A stretch of DNA of 64,000 bases. Origin: Dialister micraerophilus DSM 19965 (GTDB lineage: Bacteria > Bacillota > Negativicutes > Veillonellales > Dialisteraceae). Where the stretch lies: contig NZ_GL878519.1 of the NCBI RefSeq assembly GCF_000194985.1, positions 512,327 through 576,326 of the forward strand, given 5' to 3'. Each line of letters opens with the position of its first letter. The stretch's first letter is position 1. This document shows positions 38,239 to 47,164 of this stretch, piece by piece. The notes beneath the pieces are model-generated. The model saw only the letters and a list, made by a program, of their open reading frames with translations, searched no databases and was not told the DNA's origin. The translations under genes and the position numbers were made by a program.

Positions 38239-38900
38239 TCGTTTTCTCTCGCTTTCCTCATATGTCCATGTTCGATTATTACTTTGTGTTTTGCCGCTCT
38301 TCCCACTTCGTCGGAGTGTGTAACGGTAATAATCGTATGTCCTTCGGCATTGAGTTCACGGAATATTTCCATTACAAGTTCCTGATTTTTTTCATCAAGG
38401 TTTCCTGTAGGTTCGTCCGCCAAAAGCAATACGGGGTAATTTATCAATGCTCTTGCTATACATACACGTTGTTGTTCTCCTCCGGACAGTTCTCGCGGTA
38501 AGTGGTCGGCTCTGTCTTTGAGTCCTACTCTTTCGAGTACTTCCAACGCTTCCTGTTTGTCGGGTACGCTGTGATAGTATTGTGCAACCATCAGATTTTC
38601 GACTGCTGTAAGGTACGGTATAAGGTGAAATTGTTGAAATACCATTCCTATTTTGTCTCGCCTTATACGTGTAAGTTCATCCGTTGTAACGTCACGCAGA
38701 TTTATTCCGTCAAGTATTACTTCTCCCGATGTTGCTCTGTCCATGCAACCTATTATGTTCATAAGAGTTGTTTTTCCCGATCCTGACGGTCCCATGATTG
38801 CAAGCCAGTCGCCTTTTTCAACTGTCAAATTTACTTCTTTAAGTGCCGGCACTTTCCCTCCATATAGCATGGATACGTCTTTTAATTGTAATAAACTCAT
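38235..38900 (-). CDS. ABC transporter ATPase (MacB/LolD type) of the iron operon
   Basis: A 221-aa ATPase. Walker A is GPSGSGKTT (37-45), the signature LSGGEQQRV, and Walker B LLLADEPTGNLD, which is typical of the MacB/LolD subgroup that works with FtsX-like permeases. It is the ATPase partner of the two permeases just upstream, corresponding to Cj1663 of the Campylobacter P19 locus. The transported substrate is unknown in these systems. Confidence 0.94.
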   Translation of the reverse strand: MSLLQLKDVSMLYGGKVPALKEVNLTVEKGDWLAIMGPSGSGKTTLMNIIGCMDRATSGEVILDGINLRDVTTDELTRIRRDKIGMVFQQFHLIPYLTAVENLMVAQYYHSVPDKQEALEVLERVGLKDRADHLPRELSGGEQQRVCIARALINYPVLLLADEPTGNLDEKNQELVMEIFRELNAEGHTIITVTHSDEVGRAAKHKVIIEHGHMRKARENE

Positions 38901-38909
38901 ATTTTCTCC

Positions 38910-40046
38910 TTATTCACCTCGTAAAACTATCGCCGGTTCTATTTTTACCGCAGTTCTTACCGGTATAAGACTTGCCAGTGATGTAATCAATATGGAAATT
39001 ATTATTGAAAATATCGCCACGCTGAATGAAAATCCTATTTCTCTTCCGAATACGTTCATTCCTACCGCTTGTGCAAATATATATCCGCATGCGGTTCCTA
39101 CTATTCCTCCGAAGAGTCCGAGCATTCCGCTTTCGCCCAAAAATTCAAACGCTATATTTTTGTTGCTTGCTCCGAGTGCTTTTTTCAGTCCGATTTCTTT
39201 TCTTCTTTCGGATACCACTTCAGTCATTGTAGTGCCTACGCATACCAATGTAAGGAGCAGTACGACAAGGGTTACCAAAAGTACCAATGCTTGCAGTTTT
39301 GCCAGCACCGCAGCTTCCGAGCCTGCAATTTGTTTAACTATTTGTGATTGTACTTCTTTATCTTGCGAATGAAGTTTGTTTTCAAATGCTTGCAGTTTGC
39401 TTTCGTCTGCCACTACAGATACTTGTACAACGCTTACTTGTCCTTCTTTTTCCGTCATTTGTTGAAGTATCGGAAGGTCGACATATGCAAATTGTTCTTC
39501 TTTACCGCCCGTTCTTACTATTCCGCTTACGGTAAATTTTTCTTCCACGTTTCCGTCATGTGTGCTTACTATTAAAGTGTCTCCGATTTTTGAACGGTAT
39601 TTTTGTGCTATGTCGTTTCCGAGAAGTATTTCTTTGCTGCCTTTTTTAGGCATTTTACCTTCTATTTGCCAGTACGGACTGACTTTCTTCAAAACGTCGA
39701 AGTCCGTTCCGCCCGTAAGTACGGGACTTTCATTTATTTTAAGTCTTTCGTATAGGAACGGTGATGCTCCTACAAGTTCTTTTTTATCCAAGAGTTTATA
39801 TATTTCAGCAAGTTTGCTTTGATCGAATGTCTTTTTTCCGTCTGCCGGTATTAAAAGCAGGTTCGCACCGTAAGCACGAAATTCCCTTCCCATTTGTTCG
39901 GGTACTTCTTTGTATACCGTCATCATTCCGGATATTATTGTCGCTCCGATTGCAACTGCAAGGAGTGCAATGAACATACGCAATTTTCTTCGCATCAATG
40001 CATTAGTTACCAAAACCAAGTACATTTTAAGTTTCTTTATATTCAT
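38910..40046 (-). CDS. FtsX/MacB-like ABC permease (second permease of the iron operon)
   Basis: A 378-aa permease: N-terminal membrane helix (~19-40), a periplasmic MacB_PCD-like domain (~45-240), then three helices in an FtsX domain containing ERRKEIGLKKALGAS. The start at 40046 is chosen because AGGTGATG precedes it; 8 upstream codons overlap the previous gene. It lies 4 nt after the first permease, and the pair probably forms a heterodimer. Confidence 0.93.
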   Translation of the reverse strand: MNIKKLKMYLVLVTNALMRRKLRMFIALLAVAIGATIISGMMTVYKEVPEQMGREFRAYGANLLLIPADGKKTFDQSKLAEIYKLLDKKELVGASPFLYERLKINESPVLTGGTDFDVLKKVSPYWQIEGKMPKKGSKEILLGNDIAQKYRSKIGDTLIVSTHDGNVEEKFTVSGIVRTGGKEEQFAYVDLPILQQMTEKEGQVSVVQVSVVADESKLQAFENKLHSQDKEVQSQIVKQIAGSEAAVLAKLQALVLLVTLVVLLLTLVCVGTTMTEVVSERRKEIGLKKALGASNKNIAFEFLGESGMLGLFGGIVGTACGYIFAQAVGMNVFGREIGFSFSVAIFSIIISILITSLASLIPVRTAVKIEPAIVLRGE

Positions 40047-40050
40047 TTCA

Positions 40051-41328
40051 TCACCTGCCATGCAATACATTTGCCGGACGTAATTTGAGTATCATACGGA
40101 TTGCGGGCAAACTTCCCAATAAAATCATAAATACAAGAAGTAAAAATAAAATAGGAATGACTCCGCGATTTACAGCGATTGCGGAGTTGAATACCGCATG
40201 TCCGATAATTTGTGCAAATCCCAGTCCTACTATGTATCCGACAACTGCTCCTACAAGTCCCGCTATAAAAATTTCCGTCAGTACATATATTGCAACAGCT
40301 CTGTCTGTAGCTCCGAGTGCTTTCAAAAGTCCGAGTTCACGACTTCTTTCCATAATGTTTGCGCTTACAAGGTTTGATACTCCCATTGTTGCGGAAAGAA
40401 GTGAAAGTATTGTAATCAGCAACATGAGCATTTCGGTTTTGTTCAATATTTTACCTTCGGATTCCGCTATTTGTCGTACGGGTCTTGCTACCGAGTCGGG
40501 TATTACTTCTTCTATTTGGAAAGCTATGGATCCCACGTATGCCGTACAGTACCACACTTCGTATTCTTTCAACGACAGACTTTTCGGGTTTGCCGCAGCT
40601 TTTCTTGCCAAATCGTTTTCCGGTGTGGTTATCGCACTTACCGTTATGGAGTCCACTTTCCCTTCAAGTCCCAACATTTTTTGTACTGCGGGAAGTTGTG
40701 CGACAATTTCTCCGTCTTCTTCGCCGCCGCCGTTTACTATTCCTACGACTTTCAATTTTTCTTCTCCGCCTTTTCCTTGGCATGAAAGTTCGTCACCGTT
40801 TTTAATATTCATTTTATCGGCGAGTTTTTTCCCGACAAGTACTTCGGAGGGATTGTTTTCGCTCGGCCAACTTCCGGATACTTGCCACCATGATTTCATA
40901 TATTGTTCACCTGTGGAAAATATATCGTCGGTAGGAAGTACCATGTTGTGGTCGAACCATGTTCCCGTAACGGGAACTTCATTATTTCCTTTGAGTGTTA
41001 CTTTCCCGTTAAGATGCGGAGAAAGTGCCACAATATTATTTGCCCAGAAAATCGTTTTCAAACTTCCTATTGCCGAATCGGGCAAGTATTCTTTCGGTGC
41101 TTTTTCATCGTCAAGTCCGTATATGTCTTTGAGTATCGATGAATTTTTGGGTGTTACGGTAATGTTTGCGCCGAATGCTTTGAGTTCCTGATTTACTTTA
41201 CTTCCTACGTCAAACATTACATTAAGCATCGCTGTAGCAAGCGATATACCCAGTGCAACCGTCAATGCCACGAAAAGAAGTTGTCTTCCCTGTCTTAACA
41301 TGGCATTTTTCACCATTTGCCAAAACAC
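40051..41328 (-). CDS. FtsX/MacB-like ABC permease (first permease of the iron operon)
   Basis: A 425-aa permease of the same layout: one N-terminal helix (17-38), a large extracytoplasmic domain, then three helices with MERSRELGLLKALGATDRAV. It resembles the Cj1661/Cj1662 pair of the Campylobacter iron locus. It follows the DUF2318 gene by 15 nt. Confidence 0.93.
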   Translation of the reverse strand: MFWQMVKNAMLRQGRQLLFVALTVALGISLATAMLNVMFDVGSKVNQELKAFGANITVTPKNSSILKDIYGLDDEKAPKEYLPDSAIGSLKTIFWANNIVALSPHLNGKVTLKGNNEVPVTGTWFDHNMVLPTDDIFSTGEQYMKSWWQVSGSWPSENNPSEVLVGKKLADKMNIKNGDELSCQGKGGEEKLKVVGIVNGGGEEDGEIVAQLPAVQKMLGLEGKVDSITVSAITTPENDLARKAAANPKSLSLKEYEVWYCTAYVGSIAFQIEEVIPDSVARPVRQIAESEGKILNKTEMLMLLITILSLLSATMGVSNLVSANIMERSRELGLLKALGATDRAVAIYVLTEIFIAGLVGAVVGYIVGLGFAQIIGHAVFNSAIAVNRGVIPILFLLLVFMILLGSLPAIRMILKLRPANVLHGR

Positions 41329-41343
41329 TGTTTTCTCCTTTCT

Positions 41344-42603
41344 TTAACGGAAGTATTTTTCACCTTCGTCCAATAAATTTTGCTCTATTTGTAAATTACC
41401 GTCATTTACCGAGTATTTAAGAGGAATGGGGTTACATCCGCCCTTCATTCCTATTGTGGACTTGTTCATAACTACGTCACAGAGTTTACATACTATTTGT
41501 CCTTCACGTTCAATGTAACCGGTAGCTCCGCAAATTTCACATGCGTCAAATCCTACACCGTATGCCGAGCCGCCTTTCAGTACAACTATAAATCTTACCG
41601 CCGTACCTTTTTGCGTGTGATATGCAAATCTGTGCAAGTGTCCGTCATTTACTTTGCTTAGCGGTATCGACACGACATTGTTTACGGCTGTTACGTTTAC
41701 TGCCGGAACAAGTTCTTCTTTTTTGTGCGCATACATATTTCCGACACTTGAAATCAAAATCATTGCGACAAGATATACAACCATGGCTTTGCCCCATCTC
41801 TTCTTATGTATGTCGGATGCAATGACTTTTCTGTATTGTGCCGGATTTTCATTATCTTTACGTGCCGGCCTTTTTTGAAGAAAGAGTGCAAAAGGTACTG
41901 CAAATGCAACTGCAAAAACTATAAATACAAATTGCGATTGATGATCTATGAGCGGACCCATTATGTTTATGAGTTTTTGCAAAGGAAGTATGTTTCTTGC
42001 CATCAATATTTGTACTATGTATACAATTTGCTGGAAAAGAAGTGCCGCCGTTTGAATTGCAAATACGACATAGAGTCTTTTACTTCTCAAGGAACGTGCG
42101 GAACGATAAACAAAAATCGAACCCATCCATGCAAATAAAAGTCCTACAACCGCTCCCAAAATTTTTATTGCAGTTTCAATTGAAACAATTACTTCGGCAG
42201 TGGTTACAGTCGTCACCGGCACAATCAAAATTTCCATTCCGTAATACAGGAAAAGTGATACGACCGTAAGCATTATGGAATTTCTGAACAATTCCTTTCT
42301 TAATTCACTTACAGTTTCCGATCTCAAAAATTGCAGCAGCAGTACTTCACCGCAAATTGCCGTAAATGCCGTTATTCCTTCAAAAACTTCACGACTTACG
42401 GCAGTTCTCGTACCTTGTTTTACCGCCATAATGAAAATCGAACCCCAAAATCCCCAGTATGCAGCTTTTTTAAAGTAACGTACAAATCGACCTTTTTCAC
42501 GATTGTCAAGCATTGCCGCCAATACGGAAAGCGGTATCAGAAGTGCTATACCGTGTTCCATGACAGGTATTAATTGTCTCAAAAACAATTGCAACATTTG
42601 CAT
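41344..42603 (-). CDS. DUF2318 membrane protein (Fe-S-like/cysteine-rich C-terminus)
   Basis: A 419-aa protein with eight or so membrane helices followed by a soluble DUF2318 domain (about the last 120 residues). That domain carries DACEICGATGYIE, then VCKLCDVVM and KGGCNPIPL, a set of cysteines likely to bind metal. It corresponds to Cj1660 of the P19 iron system. The start at 42603 (MQMLQLF) follows AAAGGAAA; the 31 upstream codons translate the hairpin region after p19 and are not part of the protein. Confidence 0.9.
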   Translation of the reverse strand: MQMLQLFLRQLIPVMEHGIALLIPLSVLAAMLDNREKGRFVRYFKKAAYWGFWGSIFIMAVKQGTRTAVSREVFEGITAFTAICGEVLLLQFLRSETVSELRKELFRNSIMLTVVSLFLYYGMEILIVPVTTVTTAEVIVSIETAIKILGAVVGLLFAWMGSIFVYRSARSLRSKRLYVVFAIQTAALLFQQIVYIVQILMARNILPLQKLINIMGPLIDHQSQFVFIVFAVAFAVPFALFLQKRPARKDNENPAQYRKVIASDIHKKRWGKAMVVYLVAMILISSVGNMYAHKKEELVPAVNVTAVNNVVSIPLSKVNDGHLHRFAYHTQKGTAVRFIVVLKGGSAYGVGFDACEICGATGYIEREGQIVCKLCDVVMNKSTIGMKGGCNPIPLKYSVNDGNLQIEQNLLDEGEKYFR

Positions 42604-42628
42604 TCGAGGTTTCCTTTCAAATAAATAA

Positions 42629-42655
42629 CCGACCGAGGGTTTCCCCGCCGGTCGG
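42629..42655 (-). terminator. Intra-operon hairpin after p19 (possible attenuator)
   Basis: CCGACCG (42629-42635) pairs with CGGTCGG (42649-42655), followed on the minus strand by TTATTTATTT. The stem is GC-rich but the T-tract is poor, fitting partial termination or 3'-end stabilisation that would favour ftr1-p19 over the distal genes. Confidence 0.5.
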
Positions 42656-42699
42656 CTGAATTTCAATTCGGAAAAAACGTTTTCTCCGTCCGGCAAAAA

Positions 42700-43245
42700 T
42701 TACCAGTGACGCGGAACGTAGTTAAATACCCACTTCATAACTACCGGTTCTTTCCAAAAATGTCCTTCTACTCCTGTTTCTTTGTCTACATGGAGCAAGT
42801 AATTTTGTCTTTCAGGACTGTCGATTGTAAATTCACAGTCGTATGTTCCGGCACCCAACATTTTCACGTTTGCACCGTAGTGCGGACCGTCATCTGCACT
42901 CATCGGCATGAATACACCTTCAATCGATTCTCCTGTTTCCTGTTTCGTCATTTTGTAATGAACCGTAAGGTACGGTATCCATTCACCTACACCGAAGCCG
43001 CATTCATTGCCTTCCGTTGCGTGAATATCGGTTTCTATATGTATATCGGCTTTGTCCGGCGGAAGTTGAGATGTTGCCGGTTCCATTTGTACCGGTTGGA
43101 AGTAAACGAGTGCTACTTTGAAATGATTTTCGGGGCTTTCTTGTTCATCTCCGATAGGATATTCCTGAAAACCTGCAGCCATAACGGATGCACCTGTCAT
43201 AGTAAGAGCAGTTGCCATTGCGGCAGCCAATAATTTCTTGTACAT
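42700..43245 (-). CDS. P19-family periplasmic iron-binding protein
   Basis: A 181-aa periplasmic protein: signal peptide 1-23 (cleavage after VMA). The P19/Tp34 family (PF10634) binds iron and copper in Campylobacter and uropathogenic E. coli FetP. Likely ligands include acidic and histidine residues in DIHIETDIHATEGNECGFG, and in SADDGPHYGANV; the family beta-sandwich follows. It is placed between ftr1 and DUF2318, the standard order. A small stem-loop (TTACATCA/TGATGTAA) lies just upstream of its RBS. Confidence 0.94.
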   Translation of the reverse strand: MYKKLLAAAMATALTMTGASVMAAGFQEYPIGDEQESPENHFKVALVYFQPVQMEPATSQLPPDKADIHIETDIHATEGNECGFGVGEWIPYLTVHYKMTKQETGESIEGVFMPMSADDGPHYGANVKMLGAGTYDCEFTIDSPERQNYLLHVDKETGVEGHFWKEPVVMKWVFNYVPRHW

Positions 43246-43281
43246 TTTAAACCTCCTGTTACATCATTTTTTGATGTAAAA

Positions 43282-44478
43282 TTAAATATTTTTATTACGA
43301 CGTTTTCTTACAAAATGCGTAATAAGACCTGAAAGTAATATAACAATCTGTATACCTACGGTTTCATAAGTCGGATACAAACCCAACCAGTCTGCATTCG
43401 GGAAATACTCCCATGCTATAACAGATTGCGGTATAATGCCGGCTTCCTGTAATTCGCTTACTCCTCCACCGGCAAATGCTACGGCCATGATGAACATCAA
43501 AAGGCTCGTAACTATAAAGAACGGTCGCAAAGGTATACGTACCAAACCTTTACGGATTACAGCAAATATAATCAAAAGCAGAATACATCCCGTACCGAAT
43601 CCGAACCAAATCATTTCGGTATCTCCGCTCGAGTTGTTGAACAGTGCCTGATAGAACAGAATTACTTCGGCACCTTCACGATACACTGCAAGGAATGCTG
43701 CAATACCCAATGCTCTTGCGTGTTTGGAAGTTATACTGTGATTAATCATATTTTCAATGTATTTCTTCCATTCTCTCGCTTCGGATTTTCCGCTCATCCA
43801 TATACTTACGGACAAGAGTACGCATACGGCCACGAGTCCCGTTATACCTTCGATAAGTTCCTGATTTGCTCCTGCGGCAAACTTATCCATAAGTTCCGAG
43901 AATATATAGGCGGTTATAAAACTTGCAACCACAGCACCTATGGAATAATTATATACCATTCCCATGTACTTCGTATTTCCGGATTTCTGAAGGTAGGCGA
44001 TAATTGCGACAAGCATCAAAATCGCTTCCATACCTTCACGTAAAAGCAGAAGTAATGACGTAAAGAACGATGCCCAACGTCCTCCTGCGACATTTTTGTT
44101 TTCAAGAGTGATCACATCGGATTTAATCATTGTGAGCAAAGTTTCGGCTTCACTCTTTACCGATGCTTCACCTTGGTCTTCTCTTATAGCTTTTTTCAAT
44201 TTTGAAAATTGATATTCGGTCAAATTCGCATTTTTTGATGCAATTGTGGAACGTATCGCTTTTTCAAGTCCGTCTTTTTCATATACTCCGTAGTAAGTGT
44301 CGTTGACGGTTTTTTTCGAACCTTCAAGGTCACCCGATGCATATTGCTCTACGGAAGTGTGTATCATACTGTCTATATGATCATATATTTGTTCCCAATC
44401 TTGAGATGCTCTTGACGAGAAAGGCACTAAAACCAATGATGTCGCAAAAATTACGGCAAACAATATTTTCTTTATCAA
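43282..44478 (-). CDS. FTR1-family iron permease
   Basis: A ~398-aa iron permease. A signal peptide (LFAVIFATSLVLVPFSSRAS) leads a ~110-residue extracytoplasmic domain, then seven membrane helices. Both iron-ligand REXXE motifs are present: REGME (147-151) and REGAE (267-271). I place the start at TTG 44478, where AAAGGA lies 8 nt upstream; two earlier in-frame ATGs lack an RBS or overlap it. The same non-ATG arrangement is repeated before tonB2, because that region is a duplicate of this one. Confidence 0.93.
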   Translation of the reverse strand: MIKKILFAVIFATSLVLVPFSSRASQDWEQIYDHIDSMIHTSVEQYASGDLEGSKKTVNDTYYGVYEKDGLEKAIRSTIASKNANLTEYQFSKLKKAIREDQGEASVKSEAETLLTMIKSDVITLENKNVAGGRWASFFTSLLLLLREGMEAILMLVAIIAYLQKSGNTKYMGMVYNYSIGAVVASFITAYIFSELMDKFAAGANQELIEGITGLVAVCVLLSVSIWMSGKSEAREWKKYIENMINHSITSKHARALGIAAFLAVYREGAEVILFYQALFNNSSGDTEMIWFGFGTGCILLLIIFAVIRKGLVRIPLRPFFIVTSLLMFIMAVAFAGGGVSELQEAGIIPQSVIAWEYFPNADWLGLYPTYETVGIQIVILLSGLITHFVRKRRNKNI

Positions 44479-44617
44479 GTCGCACATCCTTTCCATATTT
44501 AATCGGAGTATTTACGTTCATTTATTTGCCTTGCTATATTCGGTCTGTTAAATGAAATTGAAATAACTCTCGTAACTTCCATAGGCTCACCGTTTTCATC
44601 AAGTGCCGGCTTGAATC
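44459..44617. repeat. Direct repeat copy A (tonB 3' end / ftr1 5' end)
   Basis: About 160 bp nearly identical to 45238-45396 at an offset of exactly 779 bp. It covers a tonB stop region and the following signal-peptide start. Within the coding part I count three substitutions over ~124 nt. Confidence 0.9.
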
Positions 44618-45257
44618 TCCATCGCATTAACGTATTTTTCAATAAATAATCCGATATTTCATTCCCTGAACTTTTTACAATATCAACATGTAAAACCGAA
44701 CCTGCGGAATCTATATAAAGCACAAAATCAACAACTTTGAAATCCACCGATAAATCTTCATTAATAATTTTTTCTATCAAAAAATCACTCAATACATTAT
44801 CTTTTACATTCAATAAAATCGGCGATCTTCCTTTCCGGTACTCTTCCATTTTCTCTTCGAAAATTATTTTATCAGACTTCGAAGTTTCTTTATGTTTTTT
44901 TATTCCGTTAAAAGGAAAGGAAATCATCTTTACACATTCCATGGGTTTACCGTTTTCATCAAGTGCCGGCTTGAACTTCCATTTTCTTGCCGAAAGTTCA
45001 GTAATAGTGTCATAAGATTTATTACCGGAACTCCTTATGATTTCTGTCTTATATACATTACCGTCTTTACCTATGTATGCGGCAACAATAATAGTTCCAT
45101 TATAAGGAATCAAATCTTTCGGCGGGAAGAAATATGAAATCGTTATCGGAGGTTCACCCATTTGAGGTTTCTTATGAGCTTCAGATGCACGAGCGGAAAA
45201 AGGAAGCATAAGCAAAGACAATATGAAACATACTGTAAACAATAATTTCTTTATCAC
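44499..45257 (-). CDS. Exported protein with two TonB C-terminal domains
   Basis: A ~252-aa protein that is apparently chimeric. Its N-terminus copies the ftr1 signal peptide (LLFTVCFILSLLMLPFSARAS), and its C-terminus is identical to the last 30 residues of the neighbouring TonB. Two TonB_C domains lie between: ~residues 30-110 (ending KPALDENGKPMECVKM) and ~135-252 (ending KPALDENGEPMEVTRV). There is no SxxxH membrane anchor, so it should be free in the periplasm and cannot contact ExbB/ExbD in the usual way. The start is GTG at 45257, with AAAGGA 8 nt upstream. It could compete with TonB for receptors. Confidence 0.85.
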   Translation of the reverse strand: MIKKLLFTVCFILSLLMLPFSARASEAHKKPQMGEPPITISYFFPPKDLIPYNGTIIVAAYIGKDGNVYKTEIIRSSGNKSYDTITELSARKWKFKPALDENGKPMECVKMISFPFNGIKKHKETSKSDKIIFEEKMEEYRKGRSPILLNVKDNVLSDFLIEKIINEDLSVDFKVVDFVLYIDSAGSVLHVDIVKSSGNEISDYLLKNTLMRWRFKPALDENGEPMEVTRVISISFNRPNIARQINERKYSD

Positions 45258-45396
45258 ATCGCACATCCTTTCCATATTTAATCGGAGTATTTACGTTCAT
45301 TTATTTGCCTTGCTATATTCGGTCTGTTAAATGAAATTGAAATAATTCTGGTAACTTCCATAGGCTCACCGTTTTCATCAAGTGCAGGCTTGAATC
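45238..45396. repeat. Direct repeat copy B
   Basis: Partner of the 44459-44617 repeat, 779 bp away; it contains the 3' end of tonB and the 5' end of the double-TonB_C gene. Confidence 0.9.
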
Positions 45397-46123
45397 TCCA
45401 TTTTCTTGCCGCAGACATTGCTATTTCATCATAACTGCGTTTACCTGATGTAACTGCAATACTCGTTTTGTGAATCAATCCGTCCTTGCCGATTGTCGCA
45501 GATACACGTATACGTCCCTTGAAAGGAATAAGATTGTTCGGCGGATAAAAATCTTCTATAAGTTTCGGAGGTGTACCTATTTGAGGTTTTCCGCCTCCAC
45601 GACCGTTTCCGCCGCTGCCGCCTCCTTCAGTGCCTTTTCCTATAATAATTAAACTTGAAACTTTCTTTGTCGAGTCTTTTTTTGCTTGTTTTACCTGCTC
45701 TTCAAGCTGAGCGATTGCATCGGCTTCGTTATCTGCAATAATAGGACTTGTTTCAGTATCTTCGGCATTCTCTTCGGACGAATCCAATACTTCGTCATCG
45801 GACTCGTCATAATTCATGACGTCACCCGCATTGTCTTCTGAAGTAGTGCTTTCACCTATTTCCTTGTTTATGGCTTTATCATCCTCATTTTGAGGTGCGC
45901 CGACTCCCGTTCCGTCGCCTTCGCCGGTACCTTCACCTTCACCGTTTCCCCATCCGGGGCCTTCATATCCTGTCGGAAGATCTTCAAGCATTATTGCGTC
46001 ATCCGAAACTTTGGCAGATGAAAAATCCAAAAGCGGTACGACAAATGTCAGAACCGACCACAATATGAAATGCACAATGAGCGAAACTACAAAGCATAAT
46101 CGCCAATTTGCCGAATACTTCAT
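45278..46123 (-). CDS. tonB: TonB energy-transducing protein
   Basis: A 281-aa protein that passes proton-motive energy from ExbB/ExbD to outer-membrane receptors. The N-terminal membrane anchor (8-31) keeps the essential S14-xxx-H18 motif. The periplasm-spanning linker is acidic and glycine-rich (GNGEGEGTGEGDGTG) instead of proline-rich. The TonB_C domain (about 185-281) contains IGKDGLIHKTSIAVTSGKRS and RKWRFKPALDENGEPMEV. It overlaps exbD by 4 nt. No TonB-dependent receptor is in the window. Confidence 0.94.
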   Translation of the reverse strand: MKYSANWRLCFVVSLIVHFILWSVLTFVVPLLDFSSAKVSDDAIMLEDLPTGYEGPGWGNGEGEGTGEGDGTGVGAPQNEDDKAINKEIGESTTSEDNAGDVMNYDESDDEVLDSSEENAEDTETSPIIADNEADAIAQLEEQVKQAKKDSTKKVSSLIIIGKGTEGGGSGGNGRGGGKPQIGTPPKLIEDFYPPNNLIPFKGRIRVSATIGKDGLIHKTSIAVTSGKRSYDEIAMSAARKWRFKPALDENGEPMEVTRIISISFNRPNIARQINERKYSD

Positions 46124-46542
46124 TTCTTATCAGCCTTCACTTCCGTTGCGAGTGAAATATGCTTGGCACCCGATTGCTTCAAAGCATCAAGCACTTTCGT
46201 CACATCATCATAGTTCGTACTCTTGTCGGCACGAAGTACAAATACAACTTCAGGATTTTCGGAAATATTTTTCTTCATACGTTGAACCACATCTTGGGAC
46301 GGAGAGGTATCTTTATCATAATAAACTTCTCCGTTGTCCAGTACCGTTACGGGAATAACCTCGGGTTTCGTTTCACGTTTCGATGCGGACGCTTGAGGCA
46401 AATTTACCGACATTGTATTAAGTTCGGTCATATACATTGTCGCCATCATGAAGAACACGAGAAGAAAAAGCATAATATCTATCATCGGAACGATAATTAT
46501 CGACGGTTCTTTCACTTTGTGAAAATTACGTTTACCAAACAT
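46120..46542 (-). CDS. exbD: ExbD biopolymer transport protein
   Basis: A 140-aa single-pass stator protein. The proton-relay aspartate is D22 in VPMIDIMLFLLVFFM. The periplasmic domain has VLRADKSTNYDDVTKVLDAL. It lies 2 nt after exbB and is coupled to tonB. Confidence 0.95.
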   Translation of the reverse strand: MFGKRNFHKVKEPSIIIVPMIDIMLFLLVFFMMATMYMTELNTMSVNLPQASASKRETKPEVIPVTVLDNGEVYYDKDTSPSQDVVQRMKKNISENPEVVFVLRADKSTNYDDVTKVLDALKQSGAKHISLATEVKADKK

Positions 46543-46544
46543 GA

Positions 46545-47150
46545 TTAACCTCTCTTTCTTACTTCAGAAAGAAGAACGGCTCCTGTTTTTTCCATTATCG
46601 TAAGTGCATTATCCATGCGTGAAGCAAAATACGTGTGAACTGCAAGTGAAAAAACGGCAACGATCAATCCGAAAGCCGTAGCTGTAAGCGCTTCACCTAT
46701 ACCTCCGGTAATCGCCATAGGCTGTCCGGCTTGCAAATTGAAAATCTGAAATGAATTTATCATACCAAAAATGGTACCCAAAAGTCCGAGCAAAGGTGAA
46801 AGTGTGACAATTGCGGAAAGATAATTCAAGCCTCTTCTGAACTGTGCCGCCAAAGCGGTATATGTACGATCCAAAGCAAGTTCCGCATCATATCCGTTCA
46901 AAACCGCTTTTGCGGTTTCATTCACCATAATAACCGCCACATTGTTGTATATAAGTGAACTTTGCATAATTTCTTCCCAAGATTTGCCGGAAAGAATTTT
47001 CTCCAAATTGTCGGTATAAGGTACAATACCTTTCAAAGCTTTTCTATAAAACATAAAACGTTCCGCCAAAATCGCTATCGTGCATATAGATGCAAGAAGC
47101 AACAAGTACATGACGAAACCGCCTTTTTGAAATAATTCTATAATTTCCAC
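46545..47150 (-). CDS. exbB: ExbB/TolQ/MotA-family proton channel protein
   Basis: A 201-aa protein with three membrane helices. The MotA/TolQ/ExbB signature is AIVTLSPLLGLLGTIFGMI and GGIGEALTATAFGLIVAV. It pairs with ExbD and TonB downstream; apbE ends 14 nt upstream. Confidence 0.95.
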   Translation of the reverse strand: MEIIELFQKGGFVMYLLLLASICTIAILAERFMFYRKALKGIVPYTDNLEKILSGKSWEEIMQSSLIYNNVAVIMVNETAKAVLNGYDAELALDRTYTALAAQFRRGLNYLSAIVTLSPLLGLLGTIFGMINSFQIFNLQAGQPMAITGGIGEALTATAFGLIVAVFSLAVHTYFASRMDNALTIMEKTGAVLLSEVRKRG

Positions 47151-47164
47151 TTACTACACCCCTT

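Noticed and set aside
42604-42696. 31-codon extension of the DUF2318 protein
   Set aside because: It translates the hairpin region after p19 and precedes a good RBS and start at 42603.
44479-44496. ATG starts of ftr1 (44496 and 44487)
   Set aside because: The first lacks an RBS and the second overlaps AAAGGA; TTG at 44478 has the correct 8-nt spacing.
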